Origin: CAZGSG01 sp964528095 | Lineage (GTDB): Bacteria; Bacteroidota; Bacteroidia; Chitinophagales; Chitinophagaceae | Direction of reading: 5' to 3' | Assembly: GCA_964528095.1 (NCBI GenBank) | Contig: CAZGSG010000014.1 | Coordinates: 1-39,253, forward strand | Length of the DNA: 39,253 bases | Part shown: positions 27,180 through 36,598 of the stretch, in pieces | Position numbering within the stretch: the first letter of the stretch is position 1 | How the letters are laid out: the number at the start of each line of letters is the position of its first letter | Position numbers and translations under genes: made by a program | Notes under the pieces: model-generated | What the model was told of the DNA's origin: nothing | What the model saw: the letters and a program-made list of their open reading frames with translations, nothing else | The model's database searches: none

Positions 27180-29522
27180 ATGCGAATAACTCTTTTATTG
27201 GCCCTGTCCTTATGTTCTTTTGTTGTAATACGAGCGCAGCAGGTACAAATCATTCCCCAACCGGTATCATTAACTGTAAAAGAAGGTAGTTTCAGTATAA
27301 GCAGGAACACGCCGATCGTGTTGCAGGATGAAGCTGATAGGAAATCTGCAGATTTTTTGAATCTCTATCTGCGCCAGGTATATGGATTTGTATTACCTGT
27401 AAAAAAAGGAACGGCAAAGAACGCTATCCGGCTTTTTACCCGGAAGTTTATAAAAGCTCCCGAAAAAGATGCCTATAACCTGGAGGCTGGCCCAACGGGT
27501 ATCTCTATTGAAGGTGATACCTATGCCGGTACTTTCTACGGCATACAAACACTGATACAATTGCTGCCAGTAAATAAAGCTTCTGTGTTGAAAGTGGCGG
27601 CAGTAGCCGTACAGGATGCTCCAAGATTTACCTATCGTGGAATGATGCTGGATGCGGGCCGTCATTTTTTTCCCGTTTCTTTCATAAAAAAATATCTCGA
27701 TTATCTTGCTTTACATAAGTTCAATAAATTTCACTGGCATCTTACTGATGACCAGGGATGGCGGATAGAAATAAAAAAATATCCCAAACTAACTTCAGTA
27801 GGTGGTTGGCGTAATGGAACGATCATTGGTCGTTATCCCGGTACAGGAAATGATAATAAAAGGTATGGTGGGTTTTATACACAGGCTCAGATCAGGGAAA
27901 TTGTCAAATATGCCGGTGAGCGGTATATCGACGTGGTGCCGGAGATCGAAATGCCTGGTCATGCCAGTGCTGCGATAGCAGCATATCCTGAATTAAGTTG
28001 TTTTCCGGAGGAGCCTACTAAGAAATATTATCCGAAGGCCTGCGCCTGGGGTGGAGATAGTACGGGTAAGCAAGTAGTTCAAAGCTGGGGGGTGTATGAT
28101 GATGTATTCGTTCCTTCTGAAAATACATTCAAATTCCTTGAAAACGTGCTGGATGAAGTAATGGCTCTTTTCCCTTATCAGTATATTCATATCGGTGGCG
28201 ACGAATGCCCCAAAACCAATTGGAAACGTTCTGCTTTTTGCCAGCAACTGATCAAAGAGAGAGACTTAAAAGATGAGCATGGCTTGCAGAGTTATTTTAT
28301 CCAGCGGATAGAAAAATATATAAATGGGAAAGGAAGAAAGATTATTGGCTGGGATGAGATACTGGAAGGTGGTCTTGCTCCTAATGCGAGTGTGATGAGC
28401 TGGCGTGGTGAAGAGGGAGGCATTGCCGCCGCCCGGGACAATCATAATGTGGTAATGACACCTACCAGCTGGCTTTACCTGGACTATTCACAAAGTGAAA
28501 ATGAAGACTCTGTAACGATCGGTGGCTATGTAACAGTACAAAAAACATATGGCTATGAGCCGGTACCTGCAGTGCTCAATGAAGAACAGGCAAAATATGT
28601 ATTAGGCGCCCAGGGCAACCTATGGACGGAGTACATTGAATACCCTTCAAAAGTAGAATACATGGTTTTCCCAAGGATGACTGCGCTGAGTGAAGTGGTC
28701 TGGAGCCCTAAAGAAAAAAGGAACTGGGATGATTTTGAACAACGACTCAGAACCCAATTCAAGCGGTATGATCTCTGGAAGGCACATTATAGTAATGCTT
28801 ATTTCGATCTGAAATCGACTGTCTTGCCTGCTGTTGACAATAACGGTTTGCAAATGAAGTTGGAAACCAAACAAGGCGATGCCCAGGTTTTTTACAAAAT
28901 ACATGACAGCAATTCAGCTTGGACAGTAAAACCAACCGGGGGGGAAAGGTATATGAACCCCTTTCCTATTACTGCAAACGGAACAATAACCTCCTGGATG
29001 GTTGTCAACGGGGCAGTGAAAGGAAAGGTGATCACTCAGAATATAATTGTCAATAAAGCCACAGGTAAAAAGATCTTATTGACCTACCCGGCTGCAAAAA
29101 ACTATCCTGGCGATGGCCCATTCACATTGGTAAATGGTATCCAGAATGAAAAAGGACTTGCTCGCTCCAAAGAATTCCTTGGTTTCGAAGGACAGGATTG
29201 CGAGGCCGTGCTAGACCTGGGATCTACTACCCCGATTAACGAAATAATTGTTCATACGTATGAACAACAAGGCAGCTGGATTTATTTTCCCGGTGGTATT
29301 AATATCGCCCAGTCGGAAGACGGTCAAACTTTTACTCCTTTGCAATCGGCAGTGTCAATTACCAAAGCTGCTGATAAAACAAAAGCAACGATCACGCTCG
29401 AAAAAGCAGTCAATACAAGATATCTCAAAATAACAATCCTCAATGCAGGCGTTATCCCGGACGGCATGCCGGGTGCTGGACATAAAGCATGGCTATTCGT
29501 GGATGAACTCGAATTAAAGTAA
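27180..29522 (+). CDS. Beta-N-acetylhexosaminidase (GH20)
   Basis: 780 residues, signal peptide about 1-19. A GH20b-type N-terminal domain (about 22-148) precedes the GH20 barrel (about 150-510), with TYRGMMLDAGRHFF, FHWHLTDDQGWRIEI and the catalytic pair in YIHIGGDECPK (D341, E342). A beta domain (about 545-640) and an F5/8-type C (discoidin-like) module (about 650-780) follow; the last may bind sugar. It removes terminal GlcNAc or GalNAc from chitin oligomers or glycans in the periplasm or outside. It lies near the SusC/D operon and nagB, which fits GlcNAc uptake. Confidence 0.95.
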   Translation: MRITLLLALSLCSFVVIRAQQVQIIPQPVSLTVKEGSFSISRNTPIVLQDEADRKSADFLNLYLRQVYGFVLPVKKGTAKNAIRLFTRKFIKAPEKDAYNLEAGPTGISIEGDTYAGTFYGIQTLIQLLPVNKASVLKVAAVAVQDAPRFTYRGMMLDAGRHFFPVSFIKKYLDYLALHKFNKFHWHLTDDQGWRIEIKKYPKLTSVGGWRNGTIIGRYPGTGNDNKRYGGFYTQAQIREIVKYAGERYIDVVPEIEMPGHASAAIAAYPELSCFPEEPTKKYYPKACAWGGDSTGKQVVQSWGVYDDVFVPSENTFKFLENVLDEVMALFPYQYIHIGGDECPKTNWKRSAFCQQLIKERDLKDEHGLQSYFIQRIEKYINGKGRKIIGWDEILEGGLAPNASVMSWRGEEGGIAAARDNHNVVMTPTSWLYLDYSQSENEDSVTIGGYVTVQKTYGYEPVPAVLNEEQAKYVLGAQGNLWTEYIEYPSKVEYMVFPRMTALSEVVWSPKEKRNWDDFEQRLRTQFKRYDLWKAHYSNAYFDLKSTVLPAVDNNGLQMKLETKQGDAQVFYKIHDSNSAWTVKPTGGERYMNPFPITANGTITSWMVVNGAVKGKVITQNIIVNKATGKKILLTYPAAKNYPGDGPFTLVNGIQNEKGLARSKEFLGFEGQDCEAVLDLGSTTPINEIIVHTYEQQGSWIYFPGGINIAQSEDGQTFTPLQSAVSITKAADKTKATITLEKAVNTRYLKITILNAGVIPDGMPGAGHKAWLFVDELELK

Positions 29523-29613
29523 GTAAGACAAAGCCAAAGAAAAACACAACTGATTTAAAAGTCAATGACCTTCAGTTGTAAACTATTTTTCTCATCATTA
29601 TCTCTTAGCCAAA

Positions 29614-29641
29614 AAAGCCCTACCGGAAACGGAAGGGCTTT
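29614..29641. terminator. Bidirectional terminator between GH20 and SusD genes
   Basis: AAAGCCCT with AGGGCTTT (8 bp), an A-A mismatch, CCG with CGG and a GAAA loop. On the minus strand it runs directly into TTTTTT, so it best serves the SusD operon; the plus strand tail is only partly T-rich. Confidence 0.8.
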
Positions 29642-29767
29642 ACTGCTTATTACACTGTTACTGCCTGCTCTGGCTAGTTATTTACTTTTTTGACAATAGA
29701 AAGAAAAATTAGCACCCACTTTTTTTTAAACCCGTCTCCCCGCCTCATTACCTCTTTTATTTCTTAG

Positions 29768-31321
29768 CTACGGTTTATCCCACCATACACGACCCGATAG
29801 AAGATCACCACCTGGTACTGCATCATGCGCCGTTTTATAATTAGTAGGATTGGTATTGGCTTCAGCCAAAGGATAAGGGAACCGGCGTGGTACAGTACCG
29901 TTTGTTGCATTTCCAGGATAAACAACTGGTGTCAGAACTGGTATACCTGTTCTTCTCCAGTTGCTCCAGCCTTCGTAAAAATCGAGCATGGTAGCCGTTA
30001 GCGCAAAGTATTGTGTATTGATCATGGTGAGACCACTTGCAGGCACATACGGATGCGCGAGCAGGTAAGCATCTGCTGCAGCGGGAGTAATAGCCGCAGC
30101 TGCATCATAAGGGGCCATATAGGTGATGGCCGCCTTTACGCCGTTATTATAAGAAGTAGCCGCAGTCAATCCTGCAATCGAAAATCTCGCTGCGGCATCT
30201 GCCAGTAAAAGTTCTGATTCCGCGTAAGTTAAAATAAAAGTAGGCGCATCTATTTTATTCAGGTAAGAGCTTGGTTTGGAATAATTCGCCATGCCTGTAT
30301 ACCCGGGTGCTGAAGAAATATCTCTACCCGCAACCCCACTCAGATCATAACCGTTCGGCATTCCTTTTTGATTGGCAGCAGTTTTGTCTCCATTTGCTAC
30401 TTCAGCTATGACGGATAAACGCGGATCATTGTTGGTCTTTAAAAAATCGATCAGCTTTTGTGACCATTTTACATAGTCTGCTTCCGGTTGCCCCTGCAAT
30501 ACCTGGAAATTCCTGTTCACCGTTGGGCGCCCCCCGGCTGCATCATGTTTCAGGAAAGCATTATCGCTATTACTTTGCATGGTCTTACCGATTACTTTTG
30601 CTACGGTGCTTTGAGCCAGTGCAGGATCAGCCTTGGATAAACGCATTGCTGCACGCAGTAACAAAGTATATCCAAAACGCCTCCATTTTTCAATCTGGTC
30701 AGATGCGGTTCCATAAAAAGCATCACCTGTTGGTTTATCAGCTGCTGGATCCAGTTTGGAAGCTGCGTCTTCTATTTCCTTCAGCAGGTCTGTATAAATG
30801 TCCTGTTGTTTATCATACTTAGGAAAATAGACATTATTATAGTATCCAAGGCCCGCATCGAAATAAGGAATATCTCCATAAAGATCGCTGATCCTTTGAA
30901 GGATCATGGCACGCATGAGTCTGCCAATCTGGTACAGGTTTTTATATTGTTCTTTTCCTTCGGTAAATTTTACCAAATCAGAAATTGGCTTAACCTGTTC
31001 AGGAAATGCAACCTGCCAGTATGCTGCAGTGTAATCTGAATTGAGAATATACTTATCCCCTGCCCAGTAGCCTATTACTGTCGAAAATTGTTGCATCAGT
31101 GTGGATGAATATATAAGATTACCCCTCCAGGTCTCGTAACTAAAGTCAAAACTACCAGTATAGGCAAGTTGGGCCGTAGTTAGGAGATAATTGGGATTGA
31201 AATTAGTAGGATTATAGGCTGTTGGATCCGTATTCAATTCATCAAATTTCTTCGTGCAACTGCTGTACAACTTAACGATCACAGAAAACAGCGCGATTGT
31301 TTTTATAAATTTATTTTTCAT
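29768..31321 (-). CDS. SusD/RagB-like outer-membrane lipoprotein
   Basis: 517 residues. Signal peptide ends in LYSSC (lipid on C22). FDELNTDPTAYNPTNFNPNY near the N-terminus and the TPR-like helices with YQIGRLMRAMILQRISDLYGDIPYFDAG are typical of SusD-type substrate-binding lipoproteins of the SusD-like_2 kind. SusD caps the SusC transporter and binds the ligand at the cell surface. It lies 23 bases behind the SusC gene and closes the operon. The ligand is not shown by the sequence. Confidence 0.94.
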   Translation of the reverse strand: MKNKFIKTIALFSVIVKLYSSCTKKFDELNTDPTAYNPTNFNPNYLLTTAQLAYTGSFDFSYETWRGNLIYSSTLMQQFSTVIGYWAGDKYILNSDYTAAYWQVAFPEQVKPISDLVKFTEGKEQYKNLYQIGRLMRAMILQRISDLYGDIPYFDAGLGYYNNVYFPKYDKQQDIYTDLLKEIEDAASKLDPAADKPTGDAFYGTASDQIEKWRRFGYTLLLRAAMRLSKADPALAQSTVAKVIGKTMQSNSDNAFLKHDAAGGRPTVNRNFQVLQGQPEADYVKWSQKLIDFLKTNNDPRLSVIAEVANGDKTAANQKGMPNGYDLSGVAGRDISSAPGYTGMANYSKPSSYLNKIDAPTFILTYAESELLLADAAARFSIAGLTAATSYNNGVKAAITYMAPYDAAAAITPAAADAYLLAHPYVPASGLTMINTQYFALTATMLDFYEGWSNWRRTGIPVLTPVVYPGNATNGTVPRRFPYPLAEANTNPTNYKTAHDAVPGGDLLSGRVWWDKP

Positions 31322-31344
31322 TACAGTAGAGTTAAGTTGATGAA

Positions 31345-34300
31345 TTAAAATTTCACATTAAGGTTCAGACCATAACTTCTTGTTGGAGGCACACCGCCCA
31401 GTTCAAGTCCCTGAGTAAATCCTGAATAGCTGGCTTCAGGATCGATATTGTCTGTCTTTTTCATGATAATAAACAGGTTCCTTGCAACAAGATTGAGAGA
31501 AGCGCCTTTGATCTTATTATTAAACATCCTGGCTGGTAAGTTGTAGCCTAATGTAAACTGCCTGAATTTTATAAAGCTTGCATCGTATACAAATTGACTG
31601 GAGACATTTGCGGCCAATTGGGTATAATAAGCCTGTGCATTGGTAGCTGGTCCCGGATTAGGATTAAAATTCTTTTCCCTATCTGGTAATGTATTTTTAT
31701 GCAAGCCAAAGAAATAACCATAGTAATCAGTTGCAGAGAAGATCTTTCCACCAAATTTTCCATCGATAAGGAAGGCGAGGCTAAAGTTCTTATAACCAAA
31801 TTCGTTATTCCATCCCAGCGTCTGTTTGCTATAGGCAGAACCCCAGGCTTTCAGGTCTCCCTGTTCAGGAATGCCATTTGCAGCCACCACTATTTTTCCT
31901 GCAGCATCATATTTATAATCGAAAGCCATCACCTGGTTAGCCGCCATTCCAACAATCTGCCGGGTAAACCCGATACCTGTCCTGGAAATGGCAACTGGTA
32001 GCTCAGCCTGGCCTTCCGTAAGAGAAACTACGGTATTGTCATTGATAGAACCATTCAATGAAGTTGTCCAGTTGAACCCGTTCACTACAGATACAGGTTT
32101 ACCTGTCACCAGGAATTCAACTCCTTTATTTTGTAACTGGCCAATATTCAGGATCACACCCGTATAGCCTGATGTATTTGATGCTGGAGATTCCAGGATC
32201 TCGTTCTTTGATTTTTTATTGTACCAGGCTACATCTACAGCAACCTTGTTATTAAACAAACGTAGTTCGGTACCGATTTCGATCTCGCTTGCATTGGAAG
32301 GAATGAGTTTGTTATTAGGAATAGCCGTATTGGTAATATTTCCCAATGGCATCCCGTTTAGTTGTTGAGGGAATAATCCATAATTGAGCAGGGTTTGGTA
32401 GGGAGAAGTAGCTCCACCAACATTTGCCCAACCCATACGAAGTTTACCAAAACTTAACCAGCTTGGTTTTAAAAACTCGGTAAATACAAAGGAAGCATTG
32501 ATCGATGGATAGAAGATATCCAGTTTATCAGAAGGAGCAAGAGTTGAAAACCAGTCTGTGCGACCTGATCCATTCAGGAAAAGAAAACCTTTATAGTCGA
32601 TGTCGACCGTAGCATATACCGATTGTATTTCGCTTCGGAAATCGGTATACTCAATTGTTTTATTTTTTGCGTTGAGAATGGTGTATACATAAGGGACTGC
32701 AAAATCAGTTCCTCCTTCCACCGTTCCTTCGGATTTATATTTCATGAGGTTGGCTCCGGCATTTGCTGTAATAGAAAAATTGGGGCCAGCCTTAAAGGTT
32801 TTGCCGATCAATAGATCAGTATTCAGTTCAGATACCCGATTATACTGTTCTGTTATATTACGGAATGCCTGTGCGTAATAACCTGTGCCATTCGGAACCA
32901 CACCGGTATATCTATCGTAATAATAATCACGGCCTATACGTACCTGAGCAAAAAGACCATTGTCCAATGTATACCTTGCGCTCACAGCGCCAATCAACCG
33001 GTTTCGCACAGTATTATTAATGAATTTGCTGGTTGCAAACCAGGGGTTGGTTGCATAGGTATTATTAGTAAAAAGCAATTCATCTCCATTGGCCTTGGTG
33101 CCAGGCTTAAGCGTATTCACGTCGAGGCTGCTTGGCAGGAACATTGTCTGGAATTTCCNNNNNNNNNNTGCCAGTATAGGGCGGTTGGTAGCTTTATCAC
33201 TTACAAAATTTGCTCTTGCATCAATGGTCAGGCCTTTTACTACATTAAAGTTTGTAGAAAGATTAAAACTATTTCTGTCAAGACCGGAATTTGGAAGCAC
33301 TGAGTTGTTGGTAAGATTACTTACTGAAAACCGAACCGCTCCCCCATCAAAAGCTTTTCCAAAAGACAGGGTGTTAGTGAATGTATTACCGTTACGATAG
33401 AACCTGCCAATATTTCCTTTTTGAGCGGAATAAGGGCGTGATACACCATCAAACTGTACCACACTTGAGCCATCCAGTTTTGCTCCCCAGCTTGAATTAC
33501 CAGCATCATAAGCTGCAAGCGCAGTTGTGGGTTTTAATCCGTTGGAGCCATTGCCATACTGGTATTGCCAGTCTGTAACATCGATCACCTGGTCAGTCAC
33601 GAAGTTTGAATTAAATTCCAATGTCCCTTTCCCACTACCTGTTTTGGTGGTAATGAGGATAACACCTGCTTTTGCTCTTGATCCGTATAAAGCAGAAGCC
33701 GCTGCACCCTTTAGTATAGAGATGGTTTCAATATCATCGGGGTTTATATTCTGAATACCATCACCCAGGTCAGAGGAGTTATAATACTGTCCCTTTGTAT
33801 TATTCAGGTTATTGCCGGTGTTTAATTCATTTGTCATTGGTACTCCATTGATCACATACAATGGCTGGTTCAATCCCGAAAGACTGGATACTCCCCGGAT
33901 AATAACGCTTGTAGAAGAACCTGGACCACCTGATACAGAACTTACATTTACACCGGCCACTCTGCCAACTAATGAATTGGCCATGTTTATTTCCCTTGCT
34001 TTCGTAAGTTCTTCACCTTTCACTTCTGATACAGAATACCCTAACGCTTTTCTTTCTTTCTTAATTCCCAATGCGGTCACTACAACTTCGCTCATTTGCT
34101 GGTTGTTGAGCGTGAGGGATATGTTCATGGTTTTATCATCACCAACGACCACTTCTTTTGTATCATATCCAACAGAAGAAATGACCAATACATCTCCCTT
34201 ATTAATGTCAAGTGTAAAACTGCCGCTGTTATTGGTACTCGTACCTCTTGATGTACCCTTTACACGGATACTTACGCCGGCCAATGCCACACCATTGTTA

Positions 34301-34773
34301 TCTGTTATTTTACCTGTCATTTGCTCATAAGGCAAAGGTTGCTGTAGGGTATTTTTTTCCATTCCCGGCAATTGCATGTAATCTGCCTGGTTGTTCGGCT
34401 TTTCTTCTGCATTCAGGATAACGAAAGTATTAGCCGATATTTTTTTGTATTTAAGCCCTGTATTGTTCAATACCTGGTCGAGTATTTTACCGATCTCGTC
34501 GTTTTCATTCTTTACAGGATTCACCAACTTGCTGCTGATATTTTCCTGTGAAAAAAGAAAATAAATGCCCTTCTTTTTATTTAAATCTTTCAGGACAGAA
34601 AACAATGCCTTTTTTTCGTTGGGGTCTTCATTTTTTTGCTTCTGATAAAAAGAGGGTTTTGTTTTTAAGCTGGAATAGGCAAGCCCACCCTGGGCTGACG
34701 AGCTGAACGGGCCAAATAGCTGGGCTGCGGTCAGGCACAATACAAGGGGATAGAAGGTTTTTGTATATCTCAT
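31345..34773 (-). CDS. SusC/RagA TonB-dependent transporter with STN domain
   Basis: About 1142 residues from ATG 34773; the frame upstream to 34851 overlaps the end of the FecR gene and is rejected. After the signal peptide (MRYTKTFYPLVLCLTAAQLF) comes a STN domain (about 45-120, KKKGIYFLFSQENISSKLV), which contacts FecR. A CarboxypepD_reg-like domain (MTGKITDNNGVALAGVSIRV, about 145-225), the plug (about 235-345: GRVAGVNVSSVSGGPGSS) and the 22-strand barrel follow. It ends LNLNVKF. It imports oligosaccharides or peptides across the outer membrane with energy from TonB. Ten Ns (33159-33168) lie in the barrel, in frame. Confidence 0.95.
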   Translation of the reverse strand: MRYTKTFYPLVLCLTAAQLFGPFSSSAQGGLAYSSLKTKPSFYQKQKNEDPNEKKALFSVLKDLNKKKGIYFLFSQENISSKLVNPVKNENDEIGKILDQVLNNTGLKYKKISANTFVILNAEEKPNNQADYMQLPGMEKNTLQQPLPYEQMTGKITDNNGVALAGVSIRVKGTSRGTSTNNSGSFTLDINKGDVLVISSVGYDTKEVVVGDDKTMNISLTLNNQQMSEVVVTALGIKKERKALGYSVSEVKGEELTKAREINMANSLVGRVAGVNVSSVSGGPGSSTSVIIRGVSSLSGLNQPLYVINGVPMTNELNTGNNLNNTKGQYYNSSDLGDGIQNINPDDIETISILKGAAASALYGSRAKAGVILITTKTGSGKGTLEFNSNFVTDQVIDVTDWQYQYGNGSNGLKPTTALAAYDAGNSSWGAKLDGSSVVQFDGVSRPYSAQKGNIGRFYRNGNTFTNTLSFGKAFDGGAVRFSVSNLTNNSVLPNSGLDRNSFNLSTNFNVVKGLTIDARANFVSDKATNRPILAXXXXKFQTMFLPSSLDVNTLKPGTKANGDELLFTNNTYATNPWFATSKFINNTVRNRLIGAVSARYTLDNGLFAQVRIGRDYYYDRYTGVVPNGTGYYAQAFRNITEQYNRVSELNTDLLIGKTFKAGPNFSITANAGANLMKYKSEGTVEGGTDFAVPYVYTILNAKNKTIEYTDFRSEIQSVYATVDIDYKGFLFLNGSGRTDWFSTLAPSDKLDIFYPSINASFVFTEFLKPSWLSFGKLRMGWANVGGATSPYQTLLNYGLFPQQLNGMPLGNITNTAIPNNKLIPSNASEIEIGTELRLFNNKVAVDVAWYNKKSKNEILESPASNTSGYTGVILNIGQLQNKGVEFLVTGKPVSVVNGFNWTTSLNGSINDNTVVSLTEGQAELPVAISRTGIGFTRQIVGMAANQVMAFDYKYDAAGKIVVAANGIPEQGDLKAWGSAYSKQTLGWNNEFGYKNFSLAFLIDGKFGGKIFSATDYYGYFFGLHKNTLPDREKNFNPNPGPATNAQAYYTQLAANVSSQFVYDASFIKFRQFTLGYNLPARMFNNKIKGASLNLVARNLFIIMKKTDNIDPEASYSGFTQGLELGGVPPTRSYGLNLNVKF
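33159..33168. other. Assembly gap (10 N) inside the SusC gene
   Basis: Ten Ns between NRPILA and KFQTMFLPSSLD. The reading frame continues across ten bases, so the true length should be 1 modulo 3 if the gene is intact. Confidence 0.95.
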
Positions 34774-34798
34774 TTTGCAGTAGTTTAAAGCAATTATA

Positions 34799-35794
34799 TT
34801 AAGGTTTGGAAATGAAGATCTCGTTGTTTTTGTGCGTGATCTTGAAGTCATTCGTCGCCTCCAGTGATTTCAATAATATATCCAGGTTATCGTTCTCCAT
34901 CATACCACTGATAGTGACAGCATTGAGTGATTTATCTGAAATGGTCACTTTTACTCCATAATGTTCGTTGATGATCCTTCCTACATCAGTCATACATGTA
35001 TTATCAAAGAGTATCTTGTTTTCTTTCCAGGCAAGTACGCTTTCCTCATTCACTGTCTTTTTCTCCAGGTTGCTATTGTTTATTTCTACAAAATCTCCTG
35101 GCAACATTTTGGTTTCTTTTCCATCGGCTGTTCTGATCGTTACACTACCCTCTGTAAGCAACACACTGGTTTTATTATTGCGTGTCCAAACGTTGAATTG
35201 TGTGCCCGTTACGATTACATCCAACTGGTTGGTATGAACAATAAACCTGTTTTTCTTTGGGGTCTTGGTCACATGAAAAAAGGCTTCTCCTTCCAGCCAA
35301 ACTTCCCGGTCATTGGCTTCATTCCATTCAGTGCCCAACTTGGCGGTACTATTGGCATTCAGCATCATAAGAGATCCATCGGGTAATTGTTGGGATTTTA
35401 CCTGGCCATATTGCGCATTGATCGAAGATGTTGCTGGTGAAAATTTCCAGAAGCTGATGGCCCCTACTATCAATAAAACAGCCGCGGCCGCACTAAGCCA
35501 CCATTTGACCTTGTTCCGGGAGAGTGGTACAACCGGCGTTTCCTTATTATCGGTATCGATTCTTTTTTGAAGGTTTGCATACGCTTCTTCTGTACGCAAA
35601 GCCGGTACACCGGCTTCTTTTATGCGGATTGCCGACATTAGCTGTATAGCCTGTTCTACTATGGGCAAACGGTCAGGATTCAACTCAAGCCAGTTCTCCC
35701 ATTCGGAAACGGCTTCTTCGTTTTGTTTAAAAAACCATGCCTGGAATGATTCATCGGCTATAACATCTTCTGGTCCGCTAAAATTCTTGATCAT
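34799..35794 (-). CDS. FecR-family anti-sigma factor
   Basis: 331 residues from ATG 35794. An upstream ATG at 35854 is open too, but its extra 20 residues are basic and unlike the family start. The N-terminal cytoplasmic part (DESFQAWFFKQNEEAVSEWE) binds sigma. One membrane helix lies at about 97-116 (VKWWLSAAAAVLLIVGAI). The periplasmic FecR domain (about 125-225, YGQVKSQQLPDGSLMMLNAN) and a C-terminal DUF4974-like domain follow. It relays the SusC STN signal to the ECF sigma factor. It starts the operon with SusC (25 bases downstream). Confidence 0.94.
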   Translation of the reverse strand: MIKNFSGPEDVIADESFQAWFFKQNEEAVSEWENWLELNPDRLPIVEQAIQLMSAIRIKEAGVPALRTEEAYANLQKRIDTDNKETPVVPLSRNKVKWWLSAAAAVLLIVGAISFWKFSPATSSINAQYGQVKSQQLPDGSLMMLNANSTAKLGTEWNEANDREVWLEGEAFFHVTKTPKKNRFIVHTNQLDVIVTGTQFNVWTRNNKTSVLLTEGSVTIRTADGKETKMLPGDFVEINNSNLEKKTVNEESVLAWKENKILFDNTCMTDVGRIINEHYGVKVTISDKSLNAVTISGMMENDNLDILLKSLEATNDFKITHKNNEIFISKP

Positions 35795-35945
35795 AAAAAC
35801 GCGTTGTATTTTCAATAAGTGTCGTCTTCCTAAGTTTTGTAATGGTATTTTCAAAACTTTTTTAACTTCATCACGGATTAACGACTGTCTGTAACCCGAT
35901 TCCGGTATGGAATAGGTTGAATACTGCTTTTAAGAAACACTCATA

Positions 35946-36521
35946 TTGCAAATAGATCATACTGATATAGTACTTTGGAATGCCCTGAAGAACGGGGATC
36001 GTGATGCATTAGGTAAACTATTTTCTATTCACTACCCTATTCTCATAAAATATGGCAGTAAGATATGTCCTGATCAAAACCTGCTGGAAGATTCCATACA
36101 GGACCTTTTCGCGGAAATCTGGCAAAGCAATGCCCGGCCAGAAATTCAATCGGTTAAAGCCTATCTCTTAAAAGCGTTGAAGTATAAACTTTTTAAAAAG
36201 CAGCGGTACAGCGCTGACAAAGAATACGTGGATGGCCAGGCTGAGAACATTCTTTTTGAGATGAGTCACGAGAATTTTCTGGTAGAACAACAGGAAAATA
36301 AGGATAAAACAAAAAGAGTGATTGATGCCTTGAATCAACTGCCTTCACGCCAGCGGGAGATCATTTATCTCAAAATATACCAGGAACTTAGTTATGAGGA
36401 TGTCAGTGATATTATGAGCATCAATTACCAGGTAGCCCGAAACCTGATGAGCCAGGCGATCAAAACGCTGAAGAGGCTATTGATGCTGTTTTCTGCATGG
36501 TATTTCTTTGCTGTTATTTAA
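35946..36521 (+). CDS. ECF RNA polymerase sigma-70 factor
   Basis: 191 residues. Sigma region 2 (about 10-85: LWNALKNGDRDALGKLF, LLEDSIQDLFAEIW) and region 4 (about 130-180: LPSRQREIIYLKIYQELSYE, INYQVARNLMSQAIKTLKRL) are complete. The family is the Bacteroidetes FecI-like one. An in-frame stop lies at 35931 and the next ATG would remove all of region 2, so the only workable start is TTG 35946 (or ATA 35943). The gene points away from the FecR-SusC-SusD operon, which is an unusual layout. The tail (LMLFSAWYFFAVI) is hydrophobic. Confidence 0.9.
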   Translation: MQIDHTDIVLWNALKNGDRDALGKLFSIHYPILIKYGSKICPDQNLLEDSIQDLFAEIWQSNARPEIQSVKAYLLKALKYKLFKKQRYSADKEYVDGQAENILFEMSHENFLVEQQENKDKTKRVIDALNQLPSRQREIIYLKIYQELSYEDVSDIMSINYQVARNLMSQAIKTLKRLLMLFSAWYFFAVI

Positions 36522-36563
36522 GCATTCTATTACAGTTAAGTAAAATTCCTCTCCACATTTTAA

Positions 36564-36571
36564 TATATTTG
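36564..36571 (+). promoter_or_regulatory. -7 element upstream of the NagB fusion gene
   Basis: TATATTTG is an exact TAnnTTTG match 27 bases before ATG 36599. The -33 box is not clear. Confidence 0.45.
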
Positions 36572-36598
36572 AGCGTGATTAAACACCTGATATAATTT

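Noticed and set aside
34774..34851. Longer SusC start at 34851
   Set aside because: It overlaps the end of the FecR gene and has no signal peptide; ATG 34773 gives a proper one.
35795..35854. Longer FecR start at ATG 35854
   Set aside because: The added residues are basic and not found in the family; still possible, so only moderately rejected.
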